From Tritrichomonas foetus (lineage: Eukaryota; Parabasalia; Tritrichomonadida; Tritrichomonadidae), in the NCBI GenBank assembly GCA_001839685.1, contig MLAK01000493.1, forward strand, positions 49,676-113,675: DNA of 64,000 nucleotides. Reading direction: 5' to 3'. Positions 19,916 to 29,970 of the stretch are shown in pieces. Numbering within the stretch: position 1 is the stretch's first letter; every line of letters begins with the position of its first letter. The position numbers were made by a program, and so were the translations under genes. The notes below the pieces were generated by a model. The model did no database searches and was not told where the DNA came from. It saw only the letters and a program-made list of their open reading frames with translations.

Positions 19916-19934
19916 TCATCGGAGTTTTTATTTT

Positions 19935-22900
19935 ATGTTTTTATTGACTGCTCTCTGTGCTGTTATAGGACCCTTTTCCAACCGTGAAGGAAGATCATAT
20001 ACGCCCACACAATCTCTAAAACGTATTCAAGCCACTCAATCAGGTTATTATCATATTCATATTATTGACGATTCAATAGTTGAACAAAATCCTCAAATTT
20101 TTAATGCCTTCACATTTGCTTCCAAAAATTGGTTCACTTCATATTTAAATGAAGAGGACTACCAAAAAATCAAATCACATGTTCAAATTTACAGCATTCC
20201 ACCAGAATCAAAAACAATTTCAGAAGAAACATCTCTTTTTGGATCTATTAAAAAGTTACACAAAAGTGATACTAATTTTTTCGTAGTTGCATCAGAAAAG
20301 TTCATTAATTCACTTGATAAATCACTGTTCAGTAATATTCAAAATATTGGCTACAATTATTATTCTGTTACAGCCACACGTGAATCTTTATGTTCTAAAA
20401 TATTGCTTGAATCTCCAGAAGTTCGATTTTTCTCACATATTCCAAAAATTGAACTTCTTAACCGTTTTGCTAAAGGCTTTGTTCAAACTGGTGACAGTTC
20501 CCTATCATTTAATGGTCATACTTATACAGGTAATACTTCAGTCTATGATCTTGGATATAACGGAACTGGTGAAATTGCAACCATTTCTGATTCAGGTCTT
20601 GATGGATCTTTGAGGTTTTTCAGAGATCCAAATGTTGCTGTTCCGATTAATTCAATTAATCTGAACCACAGGAAAATTGTAAAATATAGAACACCTCAAG
20701 ATGGAAGTTCAACAGATGAATCTGGCCATGGAACGCATTGTGCAGGTAGTATTGCTGGTGAAAACATTGCGAAAAATGATCTCATGTCAAGCTTTGATGG
20801 AGCTGCACCAAAAGCGAAATTATACGTCATTGATCTTTCAGATAAAGATGGGAAGATGCTTATTGATTCAAAACTTGGAAATACTATTAAAGATATGCAT
20901 AGTATGGGCTCATACATTTCTAGTAATTCATGGGGACTTGAACAATCAAGTGGTAGTGTAAGGACAATGTATGATGTTTATGCGAATGACAATCCTGATA
21001 TTTTATTCGTTTTTGCAGCTGGTAACAGTTTTGGATATTCAACTATAATGGAGCCTGGTGATGCAAAAAATGTTTTAACTGTTGGTGCAATTTCTGAACT
21101 ATTTAATTCTAAATTAAATTTTGCTGACACAACTAAATTCAAGTTAATCAATCTCGAGACTGGAGTTGAAATTATTTCCAATGATTTAGATTTTACTGGT
21201 AATACATATGGTTATGTTATGCAAACTACAAACTGCATTGATGTTTATAACAAGACAGTCGTTGAGTATTCCACAAGTGATACAAATTATTCTAGTAATG
21301 CTGTTATTGTTAACTCTTGTGATGAAGCCAATGCTGCAATTAATCTTGGAGCTAGTCTTATTTTTTATACAAAAAAGTGTGAAACTACTCGAGCTATTGG
21401 AATTAATTCACAAAGTATTCGACAATTCATTGGAAAACCTGTTGCGCTCGTTCCTTCACAAAATACAAAAGAATCACAATATTTGATTGCGTCATTTTCG
21501 AGTAAAGGACCAGCAATTAGAGGAGCAGTTAAGCCAGAAGTTGTTGCCCCAGGAACTAACATATATAGTGCACAAGCAGGTGTAGATGATTCCGTTTACA
21601 AGCAATCAGGAACATCAATGGCAACTCCAACTGTCGCTGGTGCAATGATCCTCTTAAGGCAATATATTAAAAATACATTCAAGATTGAGAAGCCTTCCTC
21701 AAGTTTAATGAAGGCCTTAGCTGTTTGCTCTGCAGTAAATCCCATAAATCCAGAAAAACCTTCAAGTTCTTGGGGATTTGGAATGCTTACGATTGGAAAT
21801 CTTATTGAGGAAGTATCTGGAAATAAATTATTATTGATAAATGACATCAAAATGACATTTGGTGTAACACAACTCTATGAATTAAAAGTTGAATCTAATA
21901 ATAGAAATTTATCAATTGCAATGGCTTATAACGATTTCTCTGCACAAGAAGAAGCATTACAATCACTTGTTGTTGACATGGATTTGTTTGTTGTTACGCC
22001 AAGTGGAAAACTTCTTCATCCACTTGATACCAACGAAGATTCTTATTCATCTGTTGAAAGAATTTACGTTCGTGCTCAGAATGTAGAGACTGGTGTTTAT
22101 AAAGTTTACTTAAGATCCTCAGAATCATCACTTTCAACAGGTGACAAAACCACGTTAGATGTATCTCTTGTTGCAACAGGAAACATTTCCAGTTTTGTGA
22201 AAAGTGCATCTGCAGCTTCGTATGAAGGACTTTGTTCTAATGGAGGAAAAGCAGGTTCAAATAAATGTACATGTTCAGAAGAGTATACTGGTCTTTTCTG
22301 TCAAAATAAAATTATTACTTTCGAACTTGATAAAGAGCAGGTAATAAATGTCAAGTCATATGAAACAAAATATCTCAAAGTGAAATTAACATCATTCAAG
22401 GAAAAGTTAAATATTAATTTAAAGCAAGAAACATCTGCTCAATACTTCCTTATACATACTTCAATTGATGAATTACCTGAGAAAATTAATTTATTTGATT
22501 TCACAAATTCACACAACGTATCAAAGAAGTCAATTGTTGGCGATGCAAGTGTTGGCTTTAAAAAAGGTCAAACAGTTTATATGGCTATTACCAATTTTGG
22601 TGAAAATCAACTTTCTCTAAAGATGGATATTACTGTCGACACTGATTCAAAATATGGAAATGGCGATGATGGTGACGGAATTGACATTATACTTTTAATT
22701 GTTTACATAATTGTTGCACTTGCTATAGTCATCATTGGTGGATACATCCTATACAGACTATTTAGATGGTTCTGTTGTCCAAGTTCCAATGGGAAACCTC
22801 ATTCATCGTCTTCCTCTTCTTCCTCCTCCTCATCATCATCATCCTCAAAGACAAGAAAGAAACCATCAAATATGACAATGGTTCCAAATGAAGTTCCTTA

Positions 22901-23117
22901 TCCACCTCAGCCAGGACCTTATCCGCCTCAACCAGGACCTTATCCACCACAACCAGGACCTTATCCACCACAACCAGGTGTTTATCCACCAAATAATCCC
23001 TATGCATCACCTTACATTAATCCCTATGAAGCAGGTGTACCTGATCCCAATGCATTTCCATCAACGACTCCTATACAACAGCCATCGTATTATTCGCCAC
23101 GTGATGGAATTGTGTAA
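19935..23117 (+). CDS. Membrane-anchored subtilisin-like serine peptidase (S8)
   Basis: 1060 aa. The signal peptide is residues 1-16 (MFLLTALCAVIGPFSN). Catalytic residues are all present: Asp219 in ISDSGLDG, His265 in SGHGTHCAG, oxyanion Asn364 in FAAGNSFG and Ser561 in SGTSMATPTVAGA. A Cys-containing insert between about residues 405 and 515 resembles the PA domain found in many S8 peptidases. After a beta-rich domain comes an EGF-like Cys cluster (GLCSNGG...CTCSEEYTGLFCQ, about 763-789), a transmembrane helix (about 911-933, IILLIVYIIVALAIVIIGGYI), a poly-Ser stretch and a cytoplasmic tail with four PPQPG repeats. It is therefore a type I surface ectopeptidase like other trichomonad subtilisins. 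Residues up to about 200 probably form the propeptide. The gene is intact. Confidence 0.92.
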   Translation: MFLLTALCAVIGPFSNREGRSYTPTQSLKRIQATQSGYYHIHIIDDSIVEQNPQIFNAFTFASKNWFTSYLNEEDYQKIKSHVQIYSIPPESKTISEETSLFGSIKKLHKSDTNFFVVASEKFINSLDKSLFSNIQNIGYNYYSVTATRESLCSKILLESPEVRFFSHIPKIELLNRFAKGFVQTGDSSLSFNGHTYTGNTSVYDLGYNGTGEIATISDSGLDGSLRFFRDPNVAVPINSINLNHRKIVKYRTPQDGSSTDESGHGTHCAGSIAGENIAKNDLMSSFDGAAPKAKLYVIDLSDKDGKMLIDSKLGNTIKDMHSMGSYISSNSWGLEQSSGSVRTMYDVYANDNPDILFVFAAGNSFGYSTIMEPGDAKNVLTVGAISELFNSKLNFADTTKFKLINLETGVEIISNDLDFTGNTYGYVMQTTNCIDVYNKTVVEYSTSDTNYSSNAVIVNSCDEANAAINLGASLIFYTKKCETTRAIGINSQSIRQFIGKPVALVPSQNTKESQYLIASFSSKGPAIRGAVKPEVVAPGTNIYSAQAGVDDSVYKQSGTSMATPTVAGAMILLRQYIKNTFKIEKPSSSLMKALAVCSAVNPINPEKPSSSWGFGMLTIGNLIEEVSGNKLLLINDIKMTFGVTQLYELKVESNNRNLSIAMAYNDFSAQEEALQSLVVDMDLFVVTPSGKLLHPLDTNEDSYSSVERIYVRAQNVETGVYKVYLRSSESSLSTGDKTTLDVSLVATGNISSFVKSASAASYEGLCSNGGKAGSNKCTCSEEYTGLFCQNKIITFELDKEQVINVKSYETKYLKVKLTSFKEKLNINLKQETSAQYFLIHTSIDELPEKINLFDFTNSHNVSKKSIVGDASVGFKKGQTVYMAITNFGENQLSLKMDITVDTDSKYGNGDDGDGIDIILLIVYIIVALAIVIIGGYILYRLFRWFCCPSSNGKPHSSSSSSSSSSSSSSSKTRKKPSNMTMVPNEVPYPPQPGPYPPQPGPYPPQPGPYPPQPGVYPPNNPYASPYINPYEAGVPDPNAFPSTTPIQQPSYYSPRDGIV
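22902..22985 (+). repeat. 21-bp coding tandem repeat (PYPPQPG)
   Basis: Four near-identical 21-bp units encode (PYPPQPG)n in the cytoplasmic tail of the subtilisin. The unit length keeps the frame, so copy number can vary without breaking the gene. Confidence 0.85.
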
Positions 23118-23592
23118 AATCTGTTATTCTAATTATTCCTATTATGATAAGCTTTAGCAGTAAATTATCTCCTTTCTTTGAACAAAATTAATTAATTAAA
23201 AAACAACATGAATATAAATATTCTTAATTTCTTTTCTTTTTCTCTACTCTAAAACATTTTTTAATCACAATACCCAAGATTATCAATATTTAGATAAGTT
23301 GATCACAATCCAGTTTCAGATGTTATCTCTAGAGATCACCAAAGCTCCTAAAAAATTGGTTAATTTCACAACAAATTAATTCACAAGCGAAAATATAATA
23401 AATTAAAAATAAAGTTGAAAATCGATATTATTTAATACATTTTATTATGATTTAAGAAATACAAAACAATACATAGAAATCATGGTGAGAACATATTTCT
23501 CAATCAGTTTGAGAAAGTGTTATTTAGGGCTTCAAAATTTAACATCACATTTTTAGAACAAGCAAAATTTACACAAAATAAACAAACATTGG
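23118..23592. other. Intergenic between convergent genes
   Basis: 475 AT-rich bases between the 3' ends of the subtilisin and C2-like genes. No feature recognised. Confidence 0.5.
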
Positions 23593-24078
23593 TTATGGTC
23601 GACTATAGAAGTTCTGTTCCTGGTACATATTATTGAGAGATCCCATAGGTGCATTTGGATGGTTTGAGTTAACGTTTCTTTGTTGGGAAAATTGGGAAAA
23701 TGATGCGATGACATTAATCCTCATCGCTTCTTGAGCCGAATTTGAAGGGCTCATTAATGGAAACATGAATTGCTTTGGATGTCCTTTCGGTAAATTTCGA
23801 AGTCCGACTCTCGATCTGCCAATCGCGATCACATCACGTCCATTTGGACTATATGTGCAAAGGGTGAAATATATATAAGCTCTGGATAGATCTTCGATAT
23901 TGAGAATTAAACGAACTTTATGGTTCCATTCGGGTTTTTCGCTTGCGTTTACTGATGGTGTCGAAAAAGGATGCTGAAGGCCGTCTGCGCTGATTACAAA
24001 CCACATCGGTGATGCCGAATTCATAGGAATCATCAAGTTTCCTTTGCCGATTACCAAATCAAGGATGTATGATGACAT
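23593..24078 (-). CDS. Small C2-domain-like protein, 161 aa
   Basis: The protein reads as a beta-sandwich: YILDLVIGKGNLM, then PSVNASEKPEWNHKVRLILNI (the 'xPxWN' turn typical of C2 domains), AYIYFTLCTYSPNGRDVIAIGRSRVGLRNLP and a strand ending INVIASF. The last 35 residues are an Asn/Gln-rich tail. Single-domain C2 proteins bind membranes or act as adaptors; the usual Asp calcium ligands are not obvious, so calcium binding is doubtful. There is no signal peptide. A TCATT Inr candidate lies six bases upstream of the ATG. Confidence 0.6.
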   Translation of the reverse strand: MSSYILDLVIGKGNLMIPMNSASPMWFVISADGLQHPFSTPSVNASEKPEWNHKVRLILNIEDLSRAYIYFTLCTYSPNGRDVIAIGRSRVGLRNLPKGHPKQFMFPLMSPSNSAQEAMRINVIASFSQFSQQRNVNSNHPNAPMGSLNNMYQEQNFYSRP

Positions 24079-24083
24079 TTAAA

Positions 24084-24088
24084 AATGA
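24084..24088 (-). promoter_or_regulatory. Candidate initiator (Inr) TCATT
   Basis: TCATT on the minus strand, six to ten bases before the ATG at 24078 of the C2-like gene. Confidence 0.5.
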
Positions 24089-25503
24089 GAAAATTCGATA
24101 AATTTTCTCAAATTCAATTAGATGGAAACTTTTTGTTAGGGAATTCTTCTGTTACTATGAATTGTATAGTTGAAACAAAAAAATTCAATTGTTTTTGATT
24201 CAATTTCAATGAAAAAATGATGGACTTACGCTGGTGTAAAGTATTCATTCTTATAAATTTTGGTAGGATTGATTTTGGGCAGGATTTTAATTGACCAAAA
24301 ATGAATTCAATTTGCTTTCCTCGATAATGAGCAGGAATTTATCGTTTCGATTTTCCATCGAAGGTATTGCAGAGCCAATTGAGAAAAATAAACTTATATT
24401 GAATAATTCATTCTTATTTTGAAGAGGTGAGCTAAGCATTATAATACCATTCCCAGAGAGAAGTAGAAAAATATTTCACAGATATAGTAAAGTTATAGAC
24501 TTAATTATTGAGTGGAATGGAATGACTGTGAATGATAAATAGAATGAGATATTGAGAAAGTAAAAACCTTTAAGTTTTGCAAATAAATCACATCCCGATG
24601 AGATAAATCCAAATCAAAGTGGAATTGCTTTCTTTCTTTTTCTATTTTTTTCTTGGTGTGATTTTGAATTTCATTTCTAAAGAACACGAATATTAAATAA
24701 TTACGATTCAACTTTTTGCACCCTCCTTTGTGTGATTCTTTAAAGAAATCTTATAGAGATCACATAGAGTAATGAAATGCAGGGAATTGTTAGAAGTATC
24801 AAACACGATCTCTATGAATATGGAAATGTTGCTCTAATGATTTTAAAATCTAGCCCCAAAAATGATTGTGATTCGTGAATTCGTTAAAGCAGCATTCATA
24901 AAATAGAGGAAAAGACGATGAAAACGAAAACAATTTGGTTATAAACCAAAAAAATGACCTTTTTAGACTTTTTATATTATTTCCTTCATTTGGGGATAAT
25001 TTGGTATAATTTTTCGATTTATTTTTTTACAGATTCTGCTTTAATTTCTTGAACAGCTGTCAAAGATCTTAATAAAGAACCACACACAAACAAACACAAT
25101 AAAATGAATATATTTGATAACAATTGATTTGTTTAATGATGTAATTATGAGTGAGAGTCTGCTTTTTTTCATATTTTATTCGTTCATGTATCGATTCAAC
25201 TATTTTTGCTATTGGAAGTAAAATCGTGGATTTTACAAATGAAGGCAATTTCACCATCTAAACTTATGAATGTGATCTTTTACATGATGAACTGAATTTT
25301 TTAAACAGTTACAGAAACTTTCAATGTTTGTCTAAGTGAAAAATTTGGTGAAATGAAGAAGAATTTCTGTCAAATGGGCGATTCTGGAGTATAAAGAAAG
25401 AGACAAAGTGTCTTTGACTGAGGCAGGCGAATTTAACGATGGGTGGATTGAGTTCACATGTTTGTTTTGTGATTGCAGAAAATACGTGAATGGAATGAAT
25501 CGT
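24089..25503. other. Intergenic upstream of the inverted duplication
   Basis: About 1.4 kb, AT-rich. Short frames at 24505-24711 and 25069-25257 (minus) have the composition of random AT-rich DNA and are not called. No repeat was found linking it to the far flank of the duplication. Confidence 0.5.
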
Positions 25504-27644
25504 AAATAACGAGTGAGGAAATAGCCAATGAGATCAATTTTTATGAATAATTGAAATAAATTGAAAACAACAGAGAACGAAGAAAGAATGAAAAATTAAA
25601 GAAAAAGTTTCAATCATATGGATAATAGTGAAAAAGTTTCTCTCATCTAGAATTGAGAGGTACATAAAAAGTTTAATCCGTCTTAAATAAATATAGAATT
25701 TGAAGAAAAAGTTTTGTTTTTTTGTTTTTGTTTTTTCACAAAACAAAAAACAAAAAAAATGAATTAAATGAACAAAAAATAATAGATGATTTCACTTTCT
25801 AAATTCGTCAATCCGAATTAACAAAACAACAAGAAGAAAAGATGCAAAAAGCTTGGTGGAAAGAAGCAGTTGTTTATCAAATTTATCCAAGAAGTTTTCA
25901 AGATTCAACTGGAAATGGAATTGGTGACTTAAAAGGAATTACATCAAGACTTGATTATTTGAAAGAACTTGGTGTTAATGTTGTTTGGTTATCTCCATGT
26001 TATAAATCACCAAACGATGATAATGGTTACGACATCAGTGATTATCGTGATATCATGGATGATTTTGGTACCATGGCTGATTGGGAAGAAATGTTAAAAG
26101 GTATGCATGAACGTGGTATCAAATTAGTTATGGATTTAGTTGTTAACCATAGTTCTGATGAACATCCATGGTTTATTGAATCACGTAGTTCAAAAGATAA
26201 TCCAAAACGTGATTATTATATTTGGCGTGATGGTAAGAATGGAGGACCACCAAACAATTGGACTTCTTTCTTCAGTGGTTCAACCTGGACATTTGATGAA
26301 CATACAGGACAATATTATTTACATTTATTCTCAAAGAAACAACCAGATTTAAATTGGGAAAATCCACAAGTTCGTAAAGAAATTTATGATATGATGAACT
26401 ATTGGTTTGAAAAAGGTATTGATGGATTTCGTCTTGATGCAATTACATATATTTCTAAAGTTTCAGGTTTACCAGATGGTACTGTTGGTGATAATGCCTT
26501 TGGTAAAGATCAATTTGCTAATGGTCCACGAATTCATGAATTTATGCAAGAAATGAATCGTGAATGTTTCTCCAAATATGATTGTATTACAGTTGGAGAA
26601 TGTCCAGATGTTTCCCCAGAAGAAGCACTTAAATATACCGGTTTTGATCGTCATGAAATTCAAATGGGCTTCCAATTTGAATTAATGGATGTTGATTCAG
26701 GACCAGGAACTAAATTCAACATTATTCCATTTGATTTAGTTAAATTCAAAGCAGTTCAAACACGTTGGCAAAAAGGCTTAGAAGGCAAAGGATGGAATTC
26801 CATTTATTTATGTAATCATGATCAACCACGTTCAGTTTCAAGATATGGAAATGATTCACCAGAATTCCGTAAAGTTAGTGCTAAAATGTTAGCTACAATG
26901 AATCATACCCTTCAAGGTACACCATATATCTATCAAGGGGAAGAAATTGGAATGACAAATGTTCCATTCAAAGACATTTCAGAATTCAATGATTTGGAAA
27001 CAGTTAATTTCTGGAATGAAAATGTTTTAACTGGAAAGATGGATAAAGATGTTGCAATGAATGCTTTCCGTGCTAAAAGTCGTGATAATGCAAGAACACC
27101 AATGCAATGGGATGCCACACCAAATGCTGGCTTTACAACTGGCAAACCATGGTTACCGTTAAATCCAAACTATCCAACAATTAATGTTGAAGAATCATTG
27201 AAAGATAAAGATTCAGTCTTCTATTATTATCAAAAATTGATTCAACTTCGTCATCAACATGACATCATTGTTTATGGAACATATGATGTATATTATCCAG
27301 AAGACAAGAATATCTATGTTTACACACGGACATTAAATGACCAAAAATTGTTCGTTGCATTAAACTTCACACAAAATGAACAAGCATTGAAGATTCCAGA
27401 AGGACTTAACTTTGATGGTTCCAAATTACTCATTTCCAACTATCCAAACAATGATTCAGTCCCAACCAAGCTTCGTCCATATGAAGCTATTGTTTACCTT
27501 AAGTAAATGAAAAGGCACAACTTTAATTCGCGAAAAAATTAAAAAAATACAAACAAACAAAATAGAAATTACATCAATGACAATTACAACTTAAACTACA
27601 CAATATTTACTTCTTTTCTTTATTCTTTTACTTTTATTCCTTTA
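25504..27644 (+). repeat. Left arm of a 2141-bp inverted duplication
   Basis: This arm is the reverse complement of 27830-29970. Every paired landmark sums to 55474, so there is no net length difference, and both encoded proteins are identical. The arm holds 338 bases upstream of the gene, the gene, and 138 bases downstream. It includes a T-run/A-run fold-back near 25711-25758. Outside 25504 and inside 27644 similarity stops abruptly. Confidence 0.95.
25842..27506 (+). CDS. GH13 oligo-1,6-glucosidase/alpha-glucosidase, copy A
   Basis: 554 aa, cytosolic (no signal peptide). All GH13 motifs are present: MDLVVNH (98-103), nucleophile Asp199 in GFRLDA, acid/base Glu253 in VGEC and Asp327 in CNHDQPR. 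The N-terminal WWKEAVVYQIYPRSFQD and total length are typical of the oligo-1,6-glucosidase/trehalose-6-phosphate hydrolase group, which releases glucose from the non-reducing end of short alpha-glucans. The residue after the nucleophile is Ala, rather than the Val associated with alpha-1,6 or the Thr associated with alpha-1,4 preference in yeast enzymes, so the substrate is open. The protein resembles bacterial enzymes closely along its whole length, suggesting acquisition from an anaerobic bacterium. An identical copy faces it at 27968. Confidence 0.93.
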   Translation: MQKAWWKEAVVYQIYPRSFQDSTGNGIGDLKGITSRLDYLKELGVNVVWLSPCYKSPNDDNGYDISDYRDIMDDFGTMADWEEMLKGMHERGIKLVMDLVVNHSSDEHPWFIESRSSKDNPKRDYYIWRDGKNGGPPNNWTSFFSGSTWTFDEHTGQYYLHLFSKKQPDLNWENPQVRKEIYDMMNYWFEKGIDGFRLDAITYISKVSGLPDGTVGDNAFGKDQFANGPRIHEFMQEMNRECFSKYDCITVGECPDVSPEEALKYTGFDRHEIQMGFQFELMDVDSGPGTKFNIIPFDLVKFKAVQTRWQKGLEGKGWNSIYLCNHDQPRSVSRYGNDSPEFRKVSAKMLATMNHTLQGTPYIYQGEEIGMTNVPFKDISEFNDLETVNFWNENVLTGKMDKDVAMNAFRAKSRDNARTPMQWDATPNAGFTTGKPWLPLNPNYPTINVEESLKDKDSVFYYYQKLIQLRHQHDIIVYGTYDVYYPEDKNIYVYTRTLNDQKLFVALNFTQNEQALKIPEGLNFDGSKLLISNYPNNDSVPTKLRPYEAIVYLK

Positions 27645-27829
27645 TTTCTTTGAATGAGATTTCATTTACATATATTTCTTCTAATGATATTTCTTTTAAT
27701 GATATTTCCTTGAATGAGATTTCTTTTATTGATATTTGAAAGAAAGAGATTTCTTTAATTAGTATTTCTTTCAAATATGATAGGTACAAAAAGTGATATC
27801 TAAATCAATATTCATCCAATAACATAAAT
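27645..27829. other. 185-bp spacer of the inverted duplication
   Basis: The unique centre separating the two arms. It holds degenerate repeats of ATTTCTTT(G/T)AATGA and a perfect 14-bp inverted repeat (27732-27745 with 27765-27778, ATATTTGAAAGAAA) with a 19-base loop. Transcripts of both flanking genes would converge here. Confidence 0.9.
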
Positions 27830-29970
27830 TAAAGGAATAAAAGTAAAAGAATAAAGAAAAGAAGTAAATATTGTGTAGTTTAAGTTGTAATTGTCATTGA
27901 TGTAATTTCTATTTTGTTTGTTTGTATTTTTTTAATTTTTTCGCGAATTAAAGTTGTGCCTTTTCATTTACTTAAGGTAAACAATAGCTTCATATGGACG
28001 AAGCTTGGTTGGGACTGAATCATTGTTTGGATAGTTGGAAATGAGTAATTTGGAACCATCAAAGTTAAGTCCTTCTGGAATCTTCAATGCTTGTTCATTT
28101 TGTGTGAAGTTTAATGCAACGAACAATTTTTGGTCATTTAATGTCCGTGTGTAAACATAGATATTCTTGTCTTCTGGATAATATACATCATATGTTCCAT
28201 AAACAATGATGTCATGTTGATGACGAAGTTGAATCAATTTTTGATAATAATAGAAGACTGAATCTTTATCTTTCAATGATTCTTCAACATTAATTGTTGG
28301 ATAGTTTGGATTTAACGGTAACCATGGTTTGCCAGTTGTAAAGCCAGCATTTGGTGTGGCATCCCATTGCATTGGTGTTCTTGCATTATCACGACTTTTA
28401 GCACGGAAAGCATTCATTGCAACATCTTTATCCATCTTTCCAGTTAAAACATTTTCATTCCAGAAATTAACTGTTTCCAAATCATTGAATTCTGAAATGT
28501 CTTTGAATGGAACATTTGTCATTCCAATTTCTTCCCCTTGATAGATATATGGTGTACCTTGAAGGGTATGATTCATTGTAGCTAACATTTTAGCACTAAC
28601 TTTACGGAATTCTGGTGAATCATTTCCATATCTTGAAACTGAACGTGGTTGATCATGATTACATAAATAAATGGAATTCCATCCTTTGCCTTCTAAGCCT
28701 TTTTGCCAACGTGTTTGAACTGCTTTGAATTTAACTAAATCAAATGGAATAATGTTGAATTTAGTTCCTGGTCCTGAATCAACATCCATTAATTCAAATT
28801 GGAAGCCCATTTGAATTTCATGACGATCAAAACCGGTATATTTAAGTGCTTCTTCTGGGGAAACATCTGGACATTCTCCAACTGTAATACAATCATATTT
28901 GGAGAAACATTCACGATTCATTTCTTGCATAAATTCATGAATTCGTGGACCATTAGCAAATTGATCTTTACCAAAGGCATTATCACCAACAGTACCATCT
29001 GGTAAACCTGAAACTTTAGAAATATATGTAATTGCATCAAGACGAAATCCATCAATACCTTTTTCAAACCAATAGTTCATCATATCATAAATTTCTTTAC
29101 GAACTTGTGGATTTTCCCAATTTAAATCTGGTTGTTTCTTTGAGAATAAATGTAAATAATATTGTCCTGTATGTTCATCAAATGTCCAGGTTGAACCACT
29201 GAAGAAAGAAGTCCAATTGTTTGGTGGTCCTCCATTCTTACCATCACGCCAAATATAATAATCACGTTTTGGATTATCTTTTGAACTACGTGATTCAATA
29301 AACCATGGATGTTCATCAGAACTATGGTTAACAACTAAATCCATAACTAATTTGATACCACGTTCATGCATACCTTTTAACATTTCTTCCCAATCAGCCA
29401 TGGTACCAAAATCATCCATGATATCACGATAATCACTGATGTCGTAACCATTATCATCGTTTGGTGATTTATAACATGGAGATAACCAAACAACATTAAC
29501 ACCAAGTTCTTTCAAATAATCAAGTCTTGATGTAATTCCTTTTAAGTCACCAATTCCATTTCCAGTTGAATCTTGAAAACTTCTTGGATAAATTTGATAA
29601 ACAACTGCTTCTTTCCACCAAGCTTTTTGCATCTTTTCTTCTTGTTGTTTTGTTAATTCGGATTGACGAATTTAGAAAGTGAAATCATCTATTATTTTTT
29701 GTTCATTTAATTCATTTTTTTTGTTTTTTGTTTTGTGAAAAAACAAAAACAAAAAAACAAAACTTTTTCTTCAAATTCTATATTTATTTAAGACGGATTA
29801 AACTTTTTATGTACCTCTCAATTCTAGATGAGAGAAACTTTTTCACTATTATCCATATGATTGAAACTTTTTCTTTAATTTTTCATTCTTTCTTCGTTCT
29901 CTGTTGTTTTCAATTTATTTCAATTATTCATAAAAATTGATCTCATTGGCTATTTCCTCACTCGTTATTT
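27830..29970 (-). repeat. Right arm of the 2141-bp inverted duplication
   Basis: Reverse complement of 25504-27644. The arm ends at 29970; beyond it TGATTGTTTCC has no counterpart left of 25504. Confidence 0.95.
27968..29632 (-). CDS. GH13 oligo-1,6-glucosidase/alpha-glucosidase, copy B
   Basis: The encoded 554 residues are identical to copy A (25842-27506), with the same catalytic Asp199, Glu253 and Asp327. The upstream 338 and downstream 138 bases are duplicated too, so both copies should carry the same promoter and 3' signals. The genes point at each other across 461 bases, so read-through from either would make RNA antisense to the other. Identity implies a very recent duplication, gene conversion between arms, or an assembly artefact joining two alleles head to head. 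Confidence 0.93.
   Translation of the reverse strand: MQKAWWKEAVVYQIYPRSFQDSTGNGIGDLKGITSRLDYLKELGVNVVWLSPCYKSPNDDNGYDISDYRDIMDDFGTMADWEEMLKGMHERGIKLVMDLVVNHSSDEHPWFIESRSSKDNPKRDYYIWRDGKNGGPPNNWTSFFSGSTWTFDEHTGQYYLHLFSKKQPDLNWENPQVRKEIYDMMNYWFEKGIDGFRLDAITYISKVSGLPDGTVGDNAFGKDQFANGPRIHEFMQEMNRECFSKYDCITVGECPDVSPEEALKYTGFDRHEIQMGFQFELMDVDSGPGTKFNIIPFDLVKFKAVQTRWQKGLEGKGWNSIYLCNHDQPRSVSRYGNDSPEFRKVSAKMLATMNHTLQGTPYIYQGEEIGMTNVPFKDISEFNDLETVNFWNENVLTGKMDKDVAMNAFRAKSRDNARTPMQWDATPNAGFTTGKPWLPLNPNYPTINVEESLKDKDSVFYYYQKLIQLRHQHDIIVYGTYDVYYPEDKNIYVYTRTLNDQKLFVALNFTQNEQALKIPEGLNFDGSKLLISNYPNNDSVPTKLRPYEAIVYLK

Noticed and set aside
19872..19934. Upstream TTG start for the subtilisin (and similar TTG/GTG extensions at 2112, 18135, 39528, 46294, 56073 and 60001)
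   Set aside because: Trichomonads use ATG; in each case the next ATG gives a better N-terminus, several with a clear signal peptide, and some lie after an Inr candidate.
28329..29005. Open frames antisense to the GH13 genes (also 26469-27145)
   Set aside because: They are shadows: the two sets are identical only because the glucosidase genes are duplicated.
25504..29970. Inverted arms as terminal repeats of a DNA transposon
   Set aside because: The arms contain the whole glucosidase gene, the spacer has no transposase, and the outer boundaries lack target duplications.
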